Notes under the pieces: generated by a model | Database searches by the model: none | What the model saw: only the letters and a program-made list of their open reading frames with translations | What the model was told of the DNA's origin: nothing | In this document: positions 1 through 7,055 of the stretch, piece by piece | How positions within the stretch are numbered: the stretch's first letter is position 1 | How the letters are laid out: every line of letters begins with the position of its first letter | NCBI GenBank assembly: GCA_027322565.1 | Contig: DAHVRG010000013.1 | Location: forward strand, 1 to 9,845 | Source: Georgenia sp. | GTDB lineage: Bacteria > Actinomycetota > Actinomycetes > Actinomycetales > Actinomycetaceae | Direction: 5' to 3' | Length of the DNA stretch: 9,845 nt | Translations under genes and position numbers: made by a program

Positions 1-813
1 ATGCGCGGGCTCGCGCGGATGCTCGGCCCGGGCGGGGTGGTGAGCGCTGTCGTCGTCGTGCTCGTCCTCGTCGCGGCGGTCTGGCCGGGGCTGCTCGCCC
101 CGGGTGACCCGACCGCGGTGGCACCGGCCGAGGCGTACGCCCCGCCGAGCGCGGAGGCCGTCTTCGGGACCGACGCCTCCGGCCGGGACGTCTACACCCG
201 GGTCGTGCACGGCGCCGGCCAGTCGCTCGGCGTCGGCGCTGCGGCGACCGCGATCGGGCTGGTGCTCGGGCTCGTCCTCGGCTTCGGGGCGGCGCTCGGA
301 CCGCGGTGGCTCGACGCGCTGCTCAGCCGGGTCATCGAGGTGCTCTTCTCGCTGCCCAGCCTCGTGCTCGCGCTCCTGCTCGTCGCGGTGCTCGGTGCGG
401 GCGTGGGGCCGTCGGTCCTCGCCGTCGGGCTGGCCACGGCACCCGGCTATGCCCGGATCCTGCGCGCCCGGGCCCAGTCGGTCGTGCAGAGCCCCTACGT
501 CCTGGCGGCGCGGCTCGAGGGCGTGTCGGCCCCCGTCGTGTTCCTCCGGCACGTCCTGCCCAACACCGTGTGGCCGCTCGTCGCGGTGGCCGCCCTCGGT
601 GTCGGGCAGGCCATCGTCTGGGTGTCGGCGCTGAGCTACCTCGGGCTCGGTGCCCTCCCGCCCTCCCCCGAGTGGGGGGCCATGCTCAACGCGGGCAGGC
701 TCCACATCCAGACGTCGTGGTGGCTCACCGTGGCGCCGGGCCTGGCGATCACGGTGACGGCGGCCGCGCTGACCATGCTCGGGCGGCGGCTGAGCGCGGT
801 GGCACCGGCATGA
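1..813 (+). CDS. DppC/OppC-type ABC transporter permease
   Basis: This is an inner-membrane subunit of a peptide/nickel-family ABC importer, forming half of the solute channel. The 270-residue product has about five to six hydrophobic segments, roughly at residues 11-34, 78-99, 114-135, 193-215 and 243-263. The family hallmark FGTDASGRDV lies at 55-64, just after the first helix. The EAA coupling loop that contacts the ATPases is at 169-188 (AARLEGVSAPVVFLRHVLPN). A typical DppC ending, SYLGLGALPPSPEWGAML, is at 212-229. The length is slightly short for the family but complete at the C-terminus. The window opens exactly on this ATG, so the true start could lie further upstream and no ribosome-binding site can be judged. 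The stop overlaps the ATPase start by 4 nt, so the two are translationally coupled. The partner permease (DppB-like) and binding protein would be expected just left of the window. The substrate cannot be told from sequence. Confidence 0.93.
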   Translation: MRGLARMLGPGGVVSAVVVVLVLVAAVWPGLLAPGDPTAVAPAEAYAPPSAEAVFGTDASGRDVYTRVVHGAGQSLGVGAAATAIGLVLGLVLGFGAALGPRWLDALLSRVIEVLFSLPSLVLALLLVAVLGAGVGPSVLAVGLATAPGYARILRARAQSVVQSPYVLAARLEGVSAPVVFLRHVLPNTVWPLVAVAALGVGQAIVWVSALSYLGLGALPPSPEWGAMLNAGRLHIQTSWWLTVAPGLAITVTAAALTMLGRRLSAVAPA

Positions 814-2372
814 GCGCCGTCCTCGACGTCGCCGACCTCACCGTCTCCTTCCCCGGGGTCGGGGAGGTGCTGCGCGGCGTGGACCTGCGCCTGGAACCGG
901 GACGGTGCCTCGCCGTCGTCGGAGAGTCCGGTGCGGGCAAGTCCGTACTCGCGCGCAGCGTCGTCGGGCTCGCCGGGGAGGGCGGGGCACCGGCACACGT
1001 GGACGCGACGCGGTTCGTTGTCGCGGGTCAGGACGTCATGCGGGCCGACGAGCGGACGTGGCGGGGCCTGCGCGGCTCCGCCGTCGGCTTCGTGCTGCAG
1101 GATGCCCTCCAGTCGCTCGACCCGCTGCGCACGGTCGGTGCCGAGGTCGGGGAGTCGCTGCAGGTGCGCGGGATGGGCCGGGCGGAACGCCGGCGCCGGG
1201 TCCTCACCGCCCTGGGACAGGCGGGTCTCGACGAGCCGGAGGTGCGGGCGGCGCAGCGCTCCGGTGAGCTGTCCGGCGGGATGCGGCAGCGGGCGCTCAT
1301 CGCCTCGGCGGTCGTCGGCGAGCCGGCCCTCCTCGTGGCCGACGAGCCGACCACGGCCCTGGACGCGACGGTGGCCCGCGGGGTGCTCGAGCTGCTCGGC
1401 CGGCTGCGGGACGGAGGCACCGCCGTGCTCCTCGTGAGCCACGACCTCGGGGCGGTGGCACGGTTGGCCGACGACGTCGTCGTCCTCGACGCCGGGCGGG
1501 TGGTCGAGGCGGGGCCGGCGCACGAGGTGCTGCGCCGCCCGACGCACGCCGTCACCCGGGCGCTGCTCGACGCCGTCCCGCGCGGGGCGCGCCGCCGGCC
1601 GGTGGGGCCGGCGCGGCCGCGCGAGGAGGTGCTGCGCGCGACCGGGCTGCACCACCGCTACCGGCTGCCCGGGGGCGGCGCGGTGGACGCCCTCGCCGAC
1701 GTCGACCTCGTCGTGCACCGGGGCGAGGCACTCGGCGTCGTCGGCGAGTCCGGGAGCGGGAAGTCGACGCTGGCCCGGATGCTCGTCGCCGCCGAGCGCC
1801 CGGCGGCAGGGACGGTGGAGCTGTTCGGGGAGCCGTGGAGCGGGCTGCCCGAGCGTCGGCGGCGCGGGCGCCGGCACCTCGTGCGGCTGGTCCCCCAGGA
1901 CCCGCTCGGCTCGTTCGACCCGCGCTGGAGCGCCGGCCGAATCCTACGGACGGCGCTGCAGGTCTCGGGCAGCAGCCGCACGCCGGCCGAGCTGCTCGAC
2001 CTCGTCCGGCTGCCGGAGCCGGTCCTCGGTCGGCGGCCCCGCTCGCTGTCCGGCGGGCAGCGTCAGCGGCTCGCCATCGCCCGTGCCCTCGCGGCGGAGC
2101 CGGCGGTGCTCGTGCTGGACGAGCCGGTGTCGGCGCTCGACGTCACCGTCCAGGCGGCGATCCTCGAGCTCCTCGTCGACCTGCAGGAACGCACCGGGAC
2201 GGCGCTCGTCCTCATCTCCCACGACCTCGCGGTGGTGCGGCAGGTGTGCGAGACGGTCACCGTGATGCAGGCCGGTCGCGTCGTCGAGCGCGGACCGGTC
2301 GTGGAGGTCTGGCGGGAACCGCAGGCACCGTTCACCCGGGCGCTCCTCGAGGCGGTCGCGCCGGCGCCGTGA
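810..2372 (+). CDS. Fused two-domain peptide-type ABC transporter ATPase
   Basis: This cytoplasmic protein carries both nucleotide-binding domains (DppD-like then DppF-like) in one 520-residue chain and powers the importer whose permease precedes it. Domain 1 has Walker A GESGAGKS at 38-45, Q-loop Q97, signature LSGGM at 154-158, Walker B LLVADEP at 174-180 and switch H211. Domain 2 has GESGSGKS at 312-319, Q363, LSGGQ at 413-417, LVLDEP at 434-439 and H471. All catalytic elements are present in both halves. The start was chosen at the ATG of an ATGA overlap with the permease stop; the frame stays open further upstream, but that part is antisense-like coding inside the permease gene. The oligopeptide-type C-terminal extensions are reduced: HPYTRALL reads HAVTRALL (246-253) in domain 1 and APFTRALL (506-513) in domain 2, and the usual Cys-containing tail is absent from both. 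The substrate is unknown; a peptide or metal complex is likely. Confidence 0.94.
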   Translation: MSAVLDVADLTVSFPGVGEVLRGVDLRLEPGRCLAVVGESGAGKSVLARSVVGLAGEGGAPAHVDATRFVVAGQDVMRADERTWRGLRGSAVGFVLQDALQSLDPLRTVGAEVGESLQVRGMGRAERRRRVLTALGQAGLDEPEVRAAQRSGELSGGMRQRALIASAVVGEPALLVADEPTTALDATVARGVLELLGRLRDGGTAVLLVSHDLGAVARLADDVVVLDAGRVVEAGPAHEVLRRPTHAVTRALLDAVPRGARRRPVGPARPREEVLRATGLHHRYRLPGGGAVDALADVDLVVHRGEALGVVGESGSGKSTLARMLVAAERPAAGTVELFGEPWSGLPERRRRGRRHLVRLVPQDPLGSFDPRWSAGRILRTALQVSGSSRTPAELLDLVRLPEPVLGRRPRSLSGGQRQRLAIARALAAEPAVLVLDEPVSALDVTVQAAILELLVDLQERTGTALVLISHDLAVVRQVCETVTVMQAGRVVERGPVVEVWREPQAPFTRALLEAVAPAP

Positions 2373-2408
2373 GGCGGCCTCGGGGCGCCGCGTGTGCCTC
2401 GGCCCGGG

Positions 2409-2442
2409 CGGCGGCGCACCGGCAGCAGCCGGCGCGCCGCCG
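2409..2442. terminator. Convergent-gene hairpin terminator candidate
   Basis: A 14-bp stem (2409-2422 with 2429-2442) closes around a 6-nt loop in the 74-bp gap between the ABC ATPase and ppc stop codons. It has one imperfect pair (2418 with 2433): A-C when read on the + strand and G-U when read on the - strand, so the RNA hairpin is stronger at the end of ppc. There is no T-tract on either side, which is common for actinobacterial terminators. Its position between convergent genes suggests it serves both. Termination activity is inferred. Confidence 0.6.
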
Positions 2443-2446
2443 GGGG

Positions 2447-5119
2447 TCAGCCGGTGTTCTGCAGGCCGGCGGCGATCCCGTTGACCGTGAGCAGCAGCAG
2501 GCGCCGGATCTCGGCGGCCTCCTCCGGCGAGCGCTGCTCGGTGTCCTCGGTGCGCAGCGCACGCAGCGCCCGCACCTGGAGCAGCGACAGGGCGTCGACG
2601 TAGGGGTTGCGCAGCTGCACCGCCCGGCCGAGGACGCGGCGCCCCTCGAGCGGGTAGGCGTGGCCGGTGATCCGCAGCACCCAGTCGGTGGTGAGTGCCA
2701 GCTCGTCGAGCACGAGCTGCGCGAGGTCCTCCCGGTCGCCCAGCTCGAGGTACTGACGGGCGATGCGCGGGTCGGTCTTCGCCAGCGACATCTCGACGTT
2801 GTCGATGAGCGTGTTGAACAACGGCCACTCGCGGTAGGCGGTGCGGAGCTGCTCGAGGTCACCGACCGCCTCGAGGGCGGTGCCGAGCCCGAACCAGCCG
2901 GTGAGGTTGATCCGTGCCTGGGTCCAGGCGAAGACCCACGGGATCGCCCGGAGGTCCTCGAGCGACTCGACCGAGAGCCCGCGGCGGGCTGGCCGCGAGC
3001 CGAGCGGCAGCAGCCCGACCTCCTCCTGCGGCGTCACGCGGGCGAACCACGGGGCGAAGCCGTCGGCGTGGATGAGCTCGAAGAACCGGGCCCGGGAGAC
3101 CTCGTCGAGCGTCTTGCCCAGGTCGGCGAACCGCTCGGCCGCCTCCGTGTTGCGCTGCTCCGTGGACGGCGCCCAGGCGAGCAGTGTCGCGGCCGCGACC
3201 TGGTCGATATGGCGCGCGGCGATCGCCCGGTTGCCGTAGCGCGCGGTGATGACCTCACCCTGCTCGGTGAGCTTGAACCGCCCGTCGACCGAGTGCGGCG
3301 GCTGGGCGAGGATGGCACGGTTCGCCGGCCCGCCACCGCGCCCGAGCGCCCCGCCCTTGCCGTGGAAGAGGGTGAGGCGGATGTCGTTGCGGCGGGCCCA
3401 GGCGGCGATCTCCTCCTGGGCGGTGTAGATGGCCAGCGTCGCGGAGACCGGCCCGACGTCCTTGGCGGAGTCGGAGTACCCGAGCATGACCTCCAGCCGG
3501 CGCCCGGTCTGCGCGAGGCGTGCCTGGACCTGCGGCACGGCGAGCAGCTCGTCGAGGATGCGCGGTGCGGCTCGCAGGTCGTCGAAGGTCTCGAACAGCG
3601 GGATGACGTCGAGCACCGGCGCCGCCTCCGCCGAGCCGAGCGCGTGCTCGGCCAGCCGGTAGACCGCGGCGAGGTCCGCGCTGCTCGTGGTGAAGGAGAC
3701 GATGTACCGCCGGCAGGCGTCCACGCCGTGGCGGCGCTGGATGGCGGCGATCGCCCGGAACGTCTCGAGCACCTCCTCGGGGTCGACGCTCGGCTCCGGG
3801 ACGGAGGCGGGGTCCTCGATCCACGCCAGCGTCTGGGCGTGCACCTTGGAGTGCTGCCGGACCTCGAGCTCGGTGAGGTGGAAACCGAAGGACTGCACCT
3901 GCCAGATGAGGTTCTGCAGGTCCCCGTGCGCCTTGCGCGGGGCACCCGCCTCGCGCAGCGAGTCCTGGACGACGCGGAGGTCGGAGAGGAACTCCTCCGC
4001 CGAGGCGTAGGCGAGGTCGGCGTCCCGCTCCCGCGTCGCCGCCAGCCGGGCCGCCGCGACGAGCATCACCCGGCGGTGCGGCTCGCGGGGCGAGCGGGCG
4101 GCCACCTGGGAGGTGACCTCGTCGGAGAGCTGGCGCTGGGACGTCCACAGCGCGAGCAGCTCGGGCGACGGCGGGGTGGTCTGCTCGTCCACCGTCATCG
4201 CCAGCCCGACGCGGGTGGTCTCCCGCTCCAGGGCGGTGAGGACGTGCTCCGCGGCGATCGCAGCGGCCTGCCGGGTGACCTTCGCGGTGACGTTGGGGTT
4301 GCCGTCCCGGTCGGCACCGATCCAGCTGCCGAGCCGGACGAAGGGCGTGGCACGGGGCGCGGTGCGGCCCCGCTCGTCCCCGAGGAGCCAGTCGTCGGTC
4401 TGCCGGTAGACGTGCGGCAGGACCTTGAAGAGGGTCTGCTCGAAGACCGACATCGCGGTGTAGACCTCGTCGACCGGCGAGGGGGTGGTCTCGCGCAGGT
4501 GGGCGGTGCGCCACAGGGTGTCGATCTCGGCGAGCAGCCGCCGTTCGATCCGGAGCCGGCCGTTGGCACCCAGACGCGGGTCGTCGGCCTCCGCGACGAG
4601 GTCGGAGATCCGCCGGATGGAGGCGGAGACCGCGCGGCGGCGAGCCTCGGTGGGGTGCGCGGTGAGGACGGGGTGGAACTCGATCTCCCCCAGCCGGCGG
4701 GCGGCCTCCTCCTCCGACGTCTCGGCAGCGAGCTGGGAGTACGCGCCGGCCAGCGTGTCCGACCGGGGCTCGGCGTCCTCCCGAGCACGCAGAGCGCGCA
4801 CCCGGTGGTACTCCTCGGCGAGGTTGACGAGGTGGAAGTAGCACGAGAAGGCGCGGGCCACCTGACCGGCCCGCTCGAGGGAGAAGGACTCGATGAGCGC
4901 CTGGGCCTCGGCCAGCCGCCCGTCCCCGTTCGTGTCGTCGACGGCGTCGATCGTCAACGCGCGAAGACGCTCGACGTCGGCGAACAGCTCCTCCCCGCCG
5001 TACTCGCGCAGCACCTGGCCGAGCAGTGCACCGAGAGTTCGGACGTCGGCACGGAGAGCCTCGGGCATCTCGTGGCGGGCGTTGCGGCGTGCTTCGTCCG
5101 GAGAGGAGGTCTGGCTCAT
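2447..5119 (-). CDS. ppc: Phosphoenolpyruvate carboxylase
   Basis: The enzyme carboxylates PEP with bicarbonate to give oxaloacetate and phosphate, Mg-dependent, replenishing the TCA cycle and aspartate-family precursors in the cytoplasm. The 890-residue product is full length for bacterial PEPC. Visible motifs are TAHPTEA at 153-159 with catalytic H155, GSWIGADRDGNPNVT at 264-278, GYSDSAKDVG at 547-556, the glycine-rich loop FHGKGGALGRGGGP at 585-598, and the invariant C-terminal QNTG. By comparison with E. coli, the aspartate-inhibitor residues K773, R832 and N881 correspond to K781, R837 and N888. The fourth, R587, is Lys here (K588, codon AAG), which is unusual. The first ATG fits the family N-terminus. 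It has no Shine-Dalgarno, but a TAACCT box 6 nt upstream suggests a leaderless message. It stands alone, converging on the ABC operon and separated by 303 bp from the hydrolase gene. Confidence 0.97.
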   Translation of the reverse strand: MSQTSSPDEARRNARHEMPEALRADVRTLGALLGQVLREYGGEELFADVERLRALTIDAVDDTNGDGRLAEAQALIESFSLERAGQVARAFSCYFHLVNLAEEYHRVRALRAREDAEPRSDTLAGAYSQLAAETSEEEAARRLGEIEFHPVLTAHPTEARRRAVSASIRRISDLVAEADDPRLGANGRLRIERRLLAEIDTLWRTAHLRETTPSPVDEVYTAMSVFEQTLFKVLPHVYRQTDDWLLGDERGRTAPRATPFVRLGSWIGADRDGNPNVTAKVTRQAAAIAAEHVLTALERETTRVGLAMTVDEQTTPPSPELLALWTSQRQLSDEVTSQVAARSPREPHRRVMLVAAARLAATRERDADLAYASAEEFLSDLRVVQDSLREAGAPRKAHGDLQNLIWQVQSFGFHLTELEVRQHSKVHAQTLAWIEDPASVPEPSVDPEEVLETFRAIAAIQRRHGVDACRRYIVSFTTSSADLAAVYRLAEHALGSAEAAPVLDVIPLFETFDDLRAAPRILDELLAVPQVQARLAQTGRRLEVMLGYSDSAKDVGPVSATLAIYTAQEEIAAWARRNDIRLTLFHGKGGALGRGGGPANRAILAQPPHSVDGRFKLTEQGEVITARYGNRAIAARHIDQVAAATLLAWAPSTEQRNTEAAERFADLGKTLDEVSRARFFELIHADGFAPWFARVTPQEEVGLLPLGSRPARRGLSVESLEDLRAIPWVFAWTQARINLTGWFGLGTALEAVGDLEQLRTAYREWPLFNTLIDNVEMSLAKTDPRIARQYLELGDREDLAQLVLDELALTTDWVLRITGHAYPLEGRRVLGRAVQLRNPYVDALSLLQVRALRALRTEDTEQRSPEEAAEIRRLLLLTVNGIAAGLQNTG

Positions 5120-5125
5120 GCGCTC

Positions 5126-5131
5126 AGGTTA
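5126..5131 (-). promoter_or_regulatory. Candidate -10 box of leaderless ppc promoter
   Basis: Read on the - strand, TAACCT (TANNNT form) ends 6 nt before the ppc ATG, and no Shine-Dalgarno lies between. That spacing would put the first transcribed base at or next to the A of the start codon. A recognisable -35 hexamer is not apparent. A perfect 12-nt palindrome, CCGCCGCGGCGG (5137-5148), fills part of the upstream spacer; it may be an operator or just GC-rich sequence. The call is from spacing and sequence only. Confidence 0.5.
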
Positions 5132-5282
5132 ACGAGCCGCCGCGGCGGGCTGCGCTGCCGTCCCACGGTGGCCGCGCCGGCACGGGGTGGGGACCGTCGC
5201 ACCCGGAGCGATGCCCGCTATGCCGCTTCCTGCGTCGAGAGCGCAGGTCCCGGCGGCCGCGACGCACCGGCCCGGGCGCCGC

Positions 5283-5309
5283 TCACAGACGTCGGCGAGC
5301 GGTCTGTGA
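5283..5309. repeat. Inverted repeat TCACAGAC-N11-GTCTGTGA
   Basis: Perfect 8-bp arms at 5283-5290 and 5302-5309 flank an 11-nt spacer. The arms are less GC-rich than their surroundings. The site lies about 150 nt upstream of the candidate ppc promoter and about 115 nt past the hydrolase stop. It could be an operator for a dimeric regulator or a weak transcript-end hairpin; no T-run follows on the - strand. The half-site orientation and spacing do not match the CRP/GlxR pattern TGTGA-N6-TCACA. Confidence 0.5.
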
Positions 5310-5354
5310 CGTTCGTCGCACCGTGCACTCCGGGCGCGCTGGGCAGGCTCGTCA

Positions 5355-5390
5355 GGAAGTGGGCTCTCGCCGGGAAGTGGGCTCTCGGTG
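5355..5390. repeat. Two-copy 18-bp direct tandem repeat
   Basis: Two adjacent 18-bp units (5355-5372 and 5373-5390) share an identical 15-base core, GGAAGTGGGCTCTCG, and match at 16 of 18 positions. They lie 33 nt past the hydrolase stop in non-coding DNA. The core holds A and T bases that stand out from the local sequence. The function is unknown: it could be a protein-binding array, a remnant of a repeat family, or slippage. Confidence 0.8.
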
Positions 5391-5394
5391 GTGT

Positions 5395-5422
5395 GGGGGC
5401 GGCGCGGGTGGGGCGTGGTGGG
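5395..5422 (+). other. G-quadruplex-type tract next to the MBL hydrolase stop
   Basis: The + strand carries four G-runs: 5395-5399, 5406-5408, 5410-5413 and 5420-5422. Their spacers are 6, 1 and 6 nt, which fits the G3+N1-7 pattern. The + strand is the template for the leftward hydrolase gene, and the tract begins directly after its stop codon (5423-5425). The pattern is seen in the sequence; folding and any effect on transcription are inferred. Confidence 0.5.
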
Positions 5423-6217
5423 TCAGAGGGACCAGGTGGCGCCGGGGCGGGCGAGGTCGATGGGGCCGCCGTACTGGGTGGCCGCCTCGGCGCGGACGAC
5501 CTCGTGGTCGTTCCACGGCGGCAGGTGGGTGAGGACGACGTGCCGCGCGGCGGCCCGCGTCGCCATCTCCCCCGCCCGCCGGCGGGTGAGGTGGATCCCG
5601 CGGACCGTGTCGCGTCCCTCCTGGAAGGCCCCCTCGCAGAGGAACAGGTCGGCGTCCCGGGCGGTCTCGACGAGGCCGTCGCAGGCGTCGCTGTCGCCGG
5701 AGTAGGCCAGCACCACCTCCCGCGCGCCGTCCTCGGCGGGGCCGGTGACCCGCAGCCCGAACGCGAGGACCGGGTGCTCGACGGGGAACGCCTCGATGCG
5801 CAGCGGCCCGATCTCCACCGACCGGCCGGGCACGTGGTCGACGAAGGTGAACGACGCGTCGAGCGCCGAGAGGTCCTCCTCCATCGCCAGCGCTCCGACT
5901 CGCTGCGCCGTGCCCACCGGTCCGAGGACGGGGACCGGGCCGAGGGCGCCGGCGGGGTGGTACCGCCGGTAGACCTCCAGGCCCGTCATGTCGACGACGT
6001 GGTCGGCGTGCAGGTGGCTGAGGACGACGGCGTCGAGGTGCGCGGGGTCGAGGTGCCGCAGGAGGGCGCCGAAGGCGCCGGAGCCGAGGTCGAGGACGAT
6101 GCTCCAGGTGCGGGTGCCGCCCTCGCCGTCCGGGCCGTCGGCCTGCACGAGGTAGCAGGAGGCGGCGGAGTCGGGGCCGGACATCGACCCGGAGCAGCCC
6201 ACGACCGTGAGCCTCAT
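5423..6217 (-). CDS. Metallo-beta-lactamase-fold hydrolase (Rv1339-type, probable cyclic-nucleotide phosphodiesterase)
   Basis: This 264-residue cytoplasmic enzyme belongs to the RNase Z-like branch of the metallo-beta-lactamase fold. Metal ligands are visible: HLHADH at 68-73 (H68, H70, D72, H73), then H148 (PVEHP), D175 (YSGDSDAC) and H231 (VLTHLPPW). H209 ([13 protein letters not shown]) is a further conserved family position. The N-terminus [11 protein letters not shown] is typical and there is no signal peptide. The start is firm: GGAGGT lies 6 nt upstream and the ATG overlaps the murI stop (ATGA). The position right after murI matches Rv1339 in M. tuberculosis, which has been reported to act as an atypical cAMP phosphodiesterase. 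Applying that activity here is inference; tRNA 3'-processing or another phosphodiesterase role is the alternative. The usual downstream partners rph and rdgB are absent. Confidence 0.9.
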   Translation of the reverse strand: MRLTVVGCSGSMSGPDSAASCYLVQADGPDGEGGTRTWSIVLDLGSGAFGALLRHLDPAHLDAVVLSHLHADHVVDMTGLEVYRRYHPAGALGPVPVLGPVGTAQRVGALAMEEDLSALDASFTFVDHVPGRSVEIGPLRIEAFPVEHPVLAFGLRVTGPAEDGAREVVLAYSGDSDACDGLVETARDADLFLCEGAFQEGRDTVRGIHLTRRRAGEMATRAAARHVVLTHLPPWNDHEVVRAEAATQYGGPIDLARPGATWSL

Positions 6218-7038
6218 GCGGTGACCTCCAGCGCCGCGTCGCTGTCCACCCGGACCACCTCGGGGCCGAGGAAACGCCGGGCCAGCCGGGTGAAGCTCGC
6301 CGCGTCACCCGTGGCGAGGAACCGGTGCTGGGGCTCCGGTGCCGCCGGGTCGCGCTCGAGGTCGTGGGCGACGAGCATCCGGTAGGTGTCCTTCGCCGTC
6401 TCCTCCGCGCTCGAGACCAGCGTGACCTCCTCCCCCATGACGTAGGAGATGACGCCGGTGAGAAGCGGGTAGTGCGTGCACCCCAGGACGAGGGTGTCGA
6501 CCTCGGCGTCGCGCACCGGCTCGAGGTACTCGCGGGCTGCCGCGAGGACCTCCGGCCCGGAGGTGATCCCGCGCTCGACGAACTCGACAAAGCGCGGTGC
6601 CGCGGCCATCGTCAGCTCGAGATGGGGAGCCGCCGCGAAGGCGTTGCGGTAGGCGCCCGACCCGATCGTGGCCTGGGTGCCGATGACCCCGACCCGCCCG
6701 GTGCGGGTGGCGGCCACGGCCCGGCGCACCGCGGGCTGGATGACCTCGACCACGGGGACCCCCGCCCCGAGGAAGTAGCGCTCGCGGGCGTCCCGGAGGA
6801 CGGCGGCCGAGGCGGAGTTGCACGCGATGACGAGGGCCTTGACGCCCGAGTGCACGAGCCGGTCCATGACGTCGAGGGCCAGCGCCCGCACCTCGGCGAT
6901 CGGCTTGGGCCCGTACGGGGAGTGCGCGGTGTCGCCGATGTAGAGGATCGACTCGTGAGGCAGCTGGTCGATGATCGCACGCGCGACCGTGAGGCCTCCG
7001 ACCCCCGAGTCGAAGACACCGATCGGCGCGTTGTTCAC
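6214..7038 (-). CDS. murI: Glutamate racemase
   Basis: MurI interconverts L- and D-glutamate in the cytoplasm, supplying the D-Glu added to the peptidoglycan stem peptide by MurD. The 274-residue form starts with a GTG ([17 protein letters not shown]) and has normal family length. The two catalytic cysteines are present: C73 in IACNSAS (71-77) and C187 in LGCTHYP (185-191), with H189 beside the second. D10-S11 and the [10 protein letters not shown] stretch (36-45) complete the substrate pocket. The start is uncertain: an in-frame GTG at 7059 would overlap the DUF2017 stop by 4 nt and add seven residues, and an ATG at 7104 would add 22. The 7038 start was preferred because its N-terminus best matches known MurI length and a TACAGT box lies 8 nt upstream. 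The gene sits between DUF2017 and the Rv1339-type hydrolase, as in a shortened mycobacterial cluster. Confidence 0.93.
   Translation of the reverse strand: MNNAPIGVFDSGVGGLTVARAIIDQLPHESILYIGDTAHSPYGPKPIAEVRALALDVMDRLVHSGVKALVIACNSASAAVLRDARERYFLGAGVPVVEVIQPAVRRAVAATRTGRVGVIGTQATIGSGAYRNAFAAAPHLELTMAAAPRFVEFVERGITSGPEVLAAAREYLEPVRDAEVDTLVLGCTHYPLLTGVISYVMGEEVTLVSSAEETAKDTYRMLVAHDLERDPAAPEPQHRFLATGDAASFTRLARRFLGPEVVRVDSDAALEVTA
6224..6229 (-). promoter_or_regulatory. Shine-Dalgarno of the MBL hydrolase inside the murI 3' end
   Basis: On the - strand GGAGGT stands 6 nt before the ATG at 6217, within the last murI codons. It fixes the hydrolase start and supports reinitiation or coupled translation across the 4-nt ATGA overlap. 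Confidence 0.75.
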
Positions 7039-7046
7039 GCTGATCG

Positions 7047-7052
7047 ACTGTA
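7047..7052 (-). promoter_or_regulatory. Possible internal -10 box for murI
   Basis: On the - strand TACAGT matches TATAAT at four of six positions and ends 8 nt before the chosen murI GTG, where there is no Shine-Dalgarno. It could drive a nearly leaderless murI message independent of the clpS operon. It is weak evidence, because the box lies in a short interval of 17 nt and has no visible -35. Confidence 0.25.
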
Positions 7053-7055
7053 GTG

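Larger units (their letters stand above)
5120..5422. other. 303-bp gene-free region between the MBL hydrolase and ppc
   Basis: No credible coding frame was found here. Frames that cross it are extensions or antisense shadows of neighbouring genes. From right to left it contains a G-tract array on the + strand abutting the hydrolase stop (5395-5422), a two-copy 18-bp tandem repeat (5355-5390), an 8-bp inverted repeat with an 11-nt spacer (5283-5309), and the ppc -10 candidate (5126-5131). No strong terminator for the hydrolase operon is visible. In other actinobacteria rph and rdgB often follow this hydrolase, so this may be where those genes were lost or moved; that is inference. Confidence 0.6.

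Noticed and set aside
664..680. CCCCC-GAGT-GGGGG type hairpin
   Set aside because: It lies inside the permease coding sequence at a conserved motif (PPSPEWGAM), so the bases are explained by the protein.
306..809. Upstream extension of the dual-ATPase frame by 168 codons
   Set aside because: The extension lies in another frame of the permease gene and is Arg/Pro/Ala-rich shadow sequence; the ATPase family starts at the ATG at 810.
636..1877. Long - strand open frame opposite the ABC genes
   Set aside because: It is antisense to convincing permease and ATPase coding sequence and has no domain of its own.
1835..6385. A 1516-codon open frame on the + strand running across ppc, the intergenic region and the hydrolase
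   Set aside because: It is antisense to ppc and the hydrolase. Its product is low-complexity and repetitive in charged and Gly/Ala/Arg residues, with no recognisable domain; long antisense frames are expected at this GC content.
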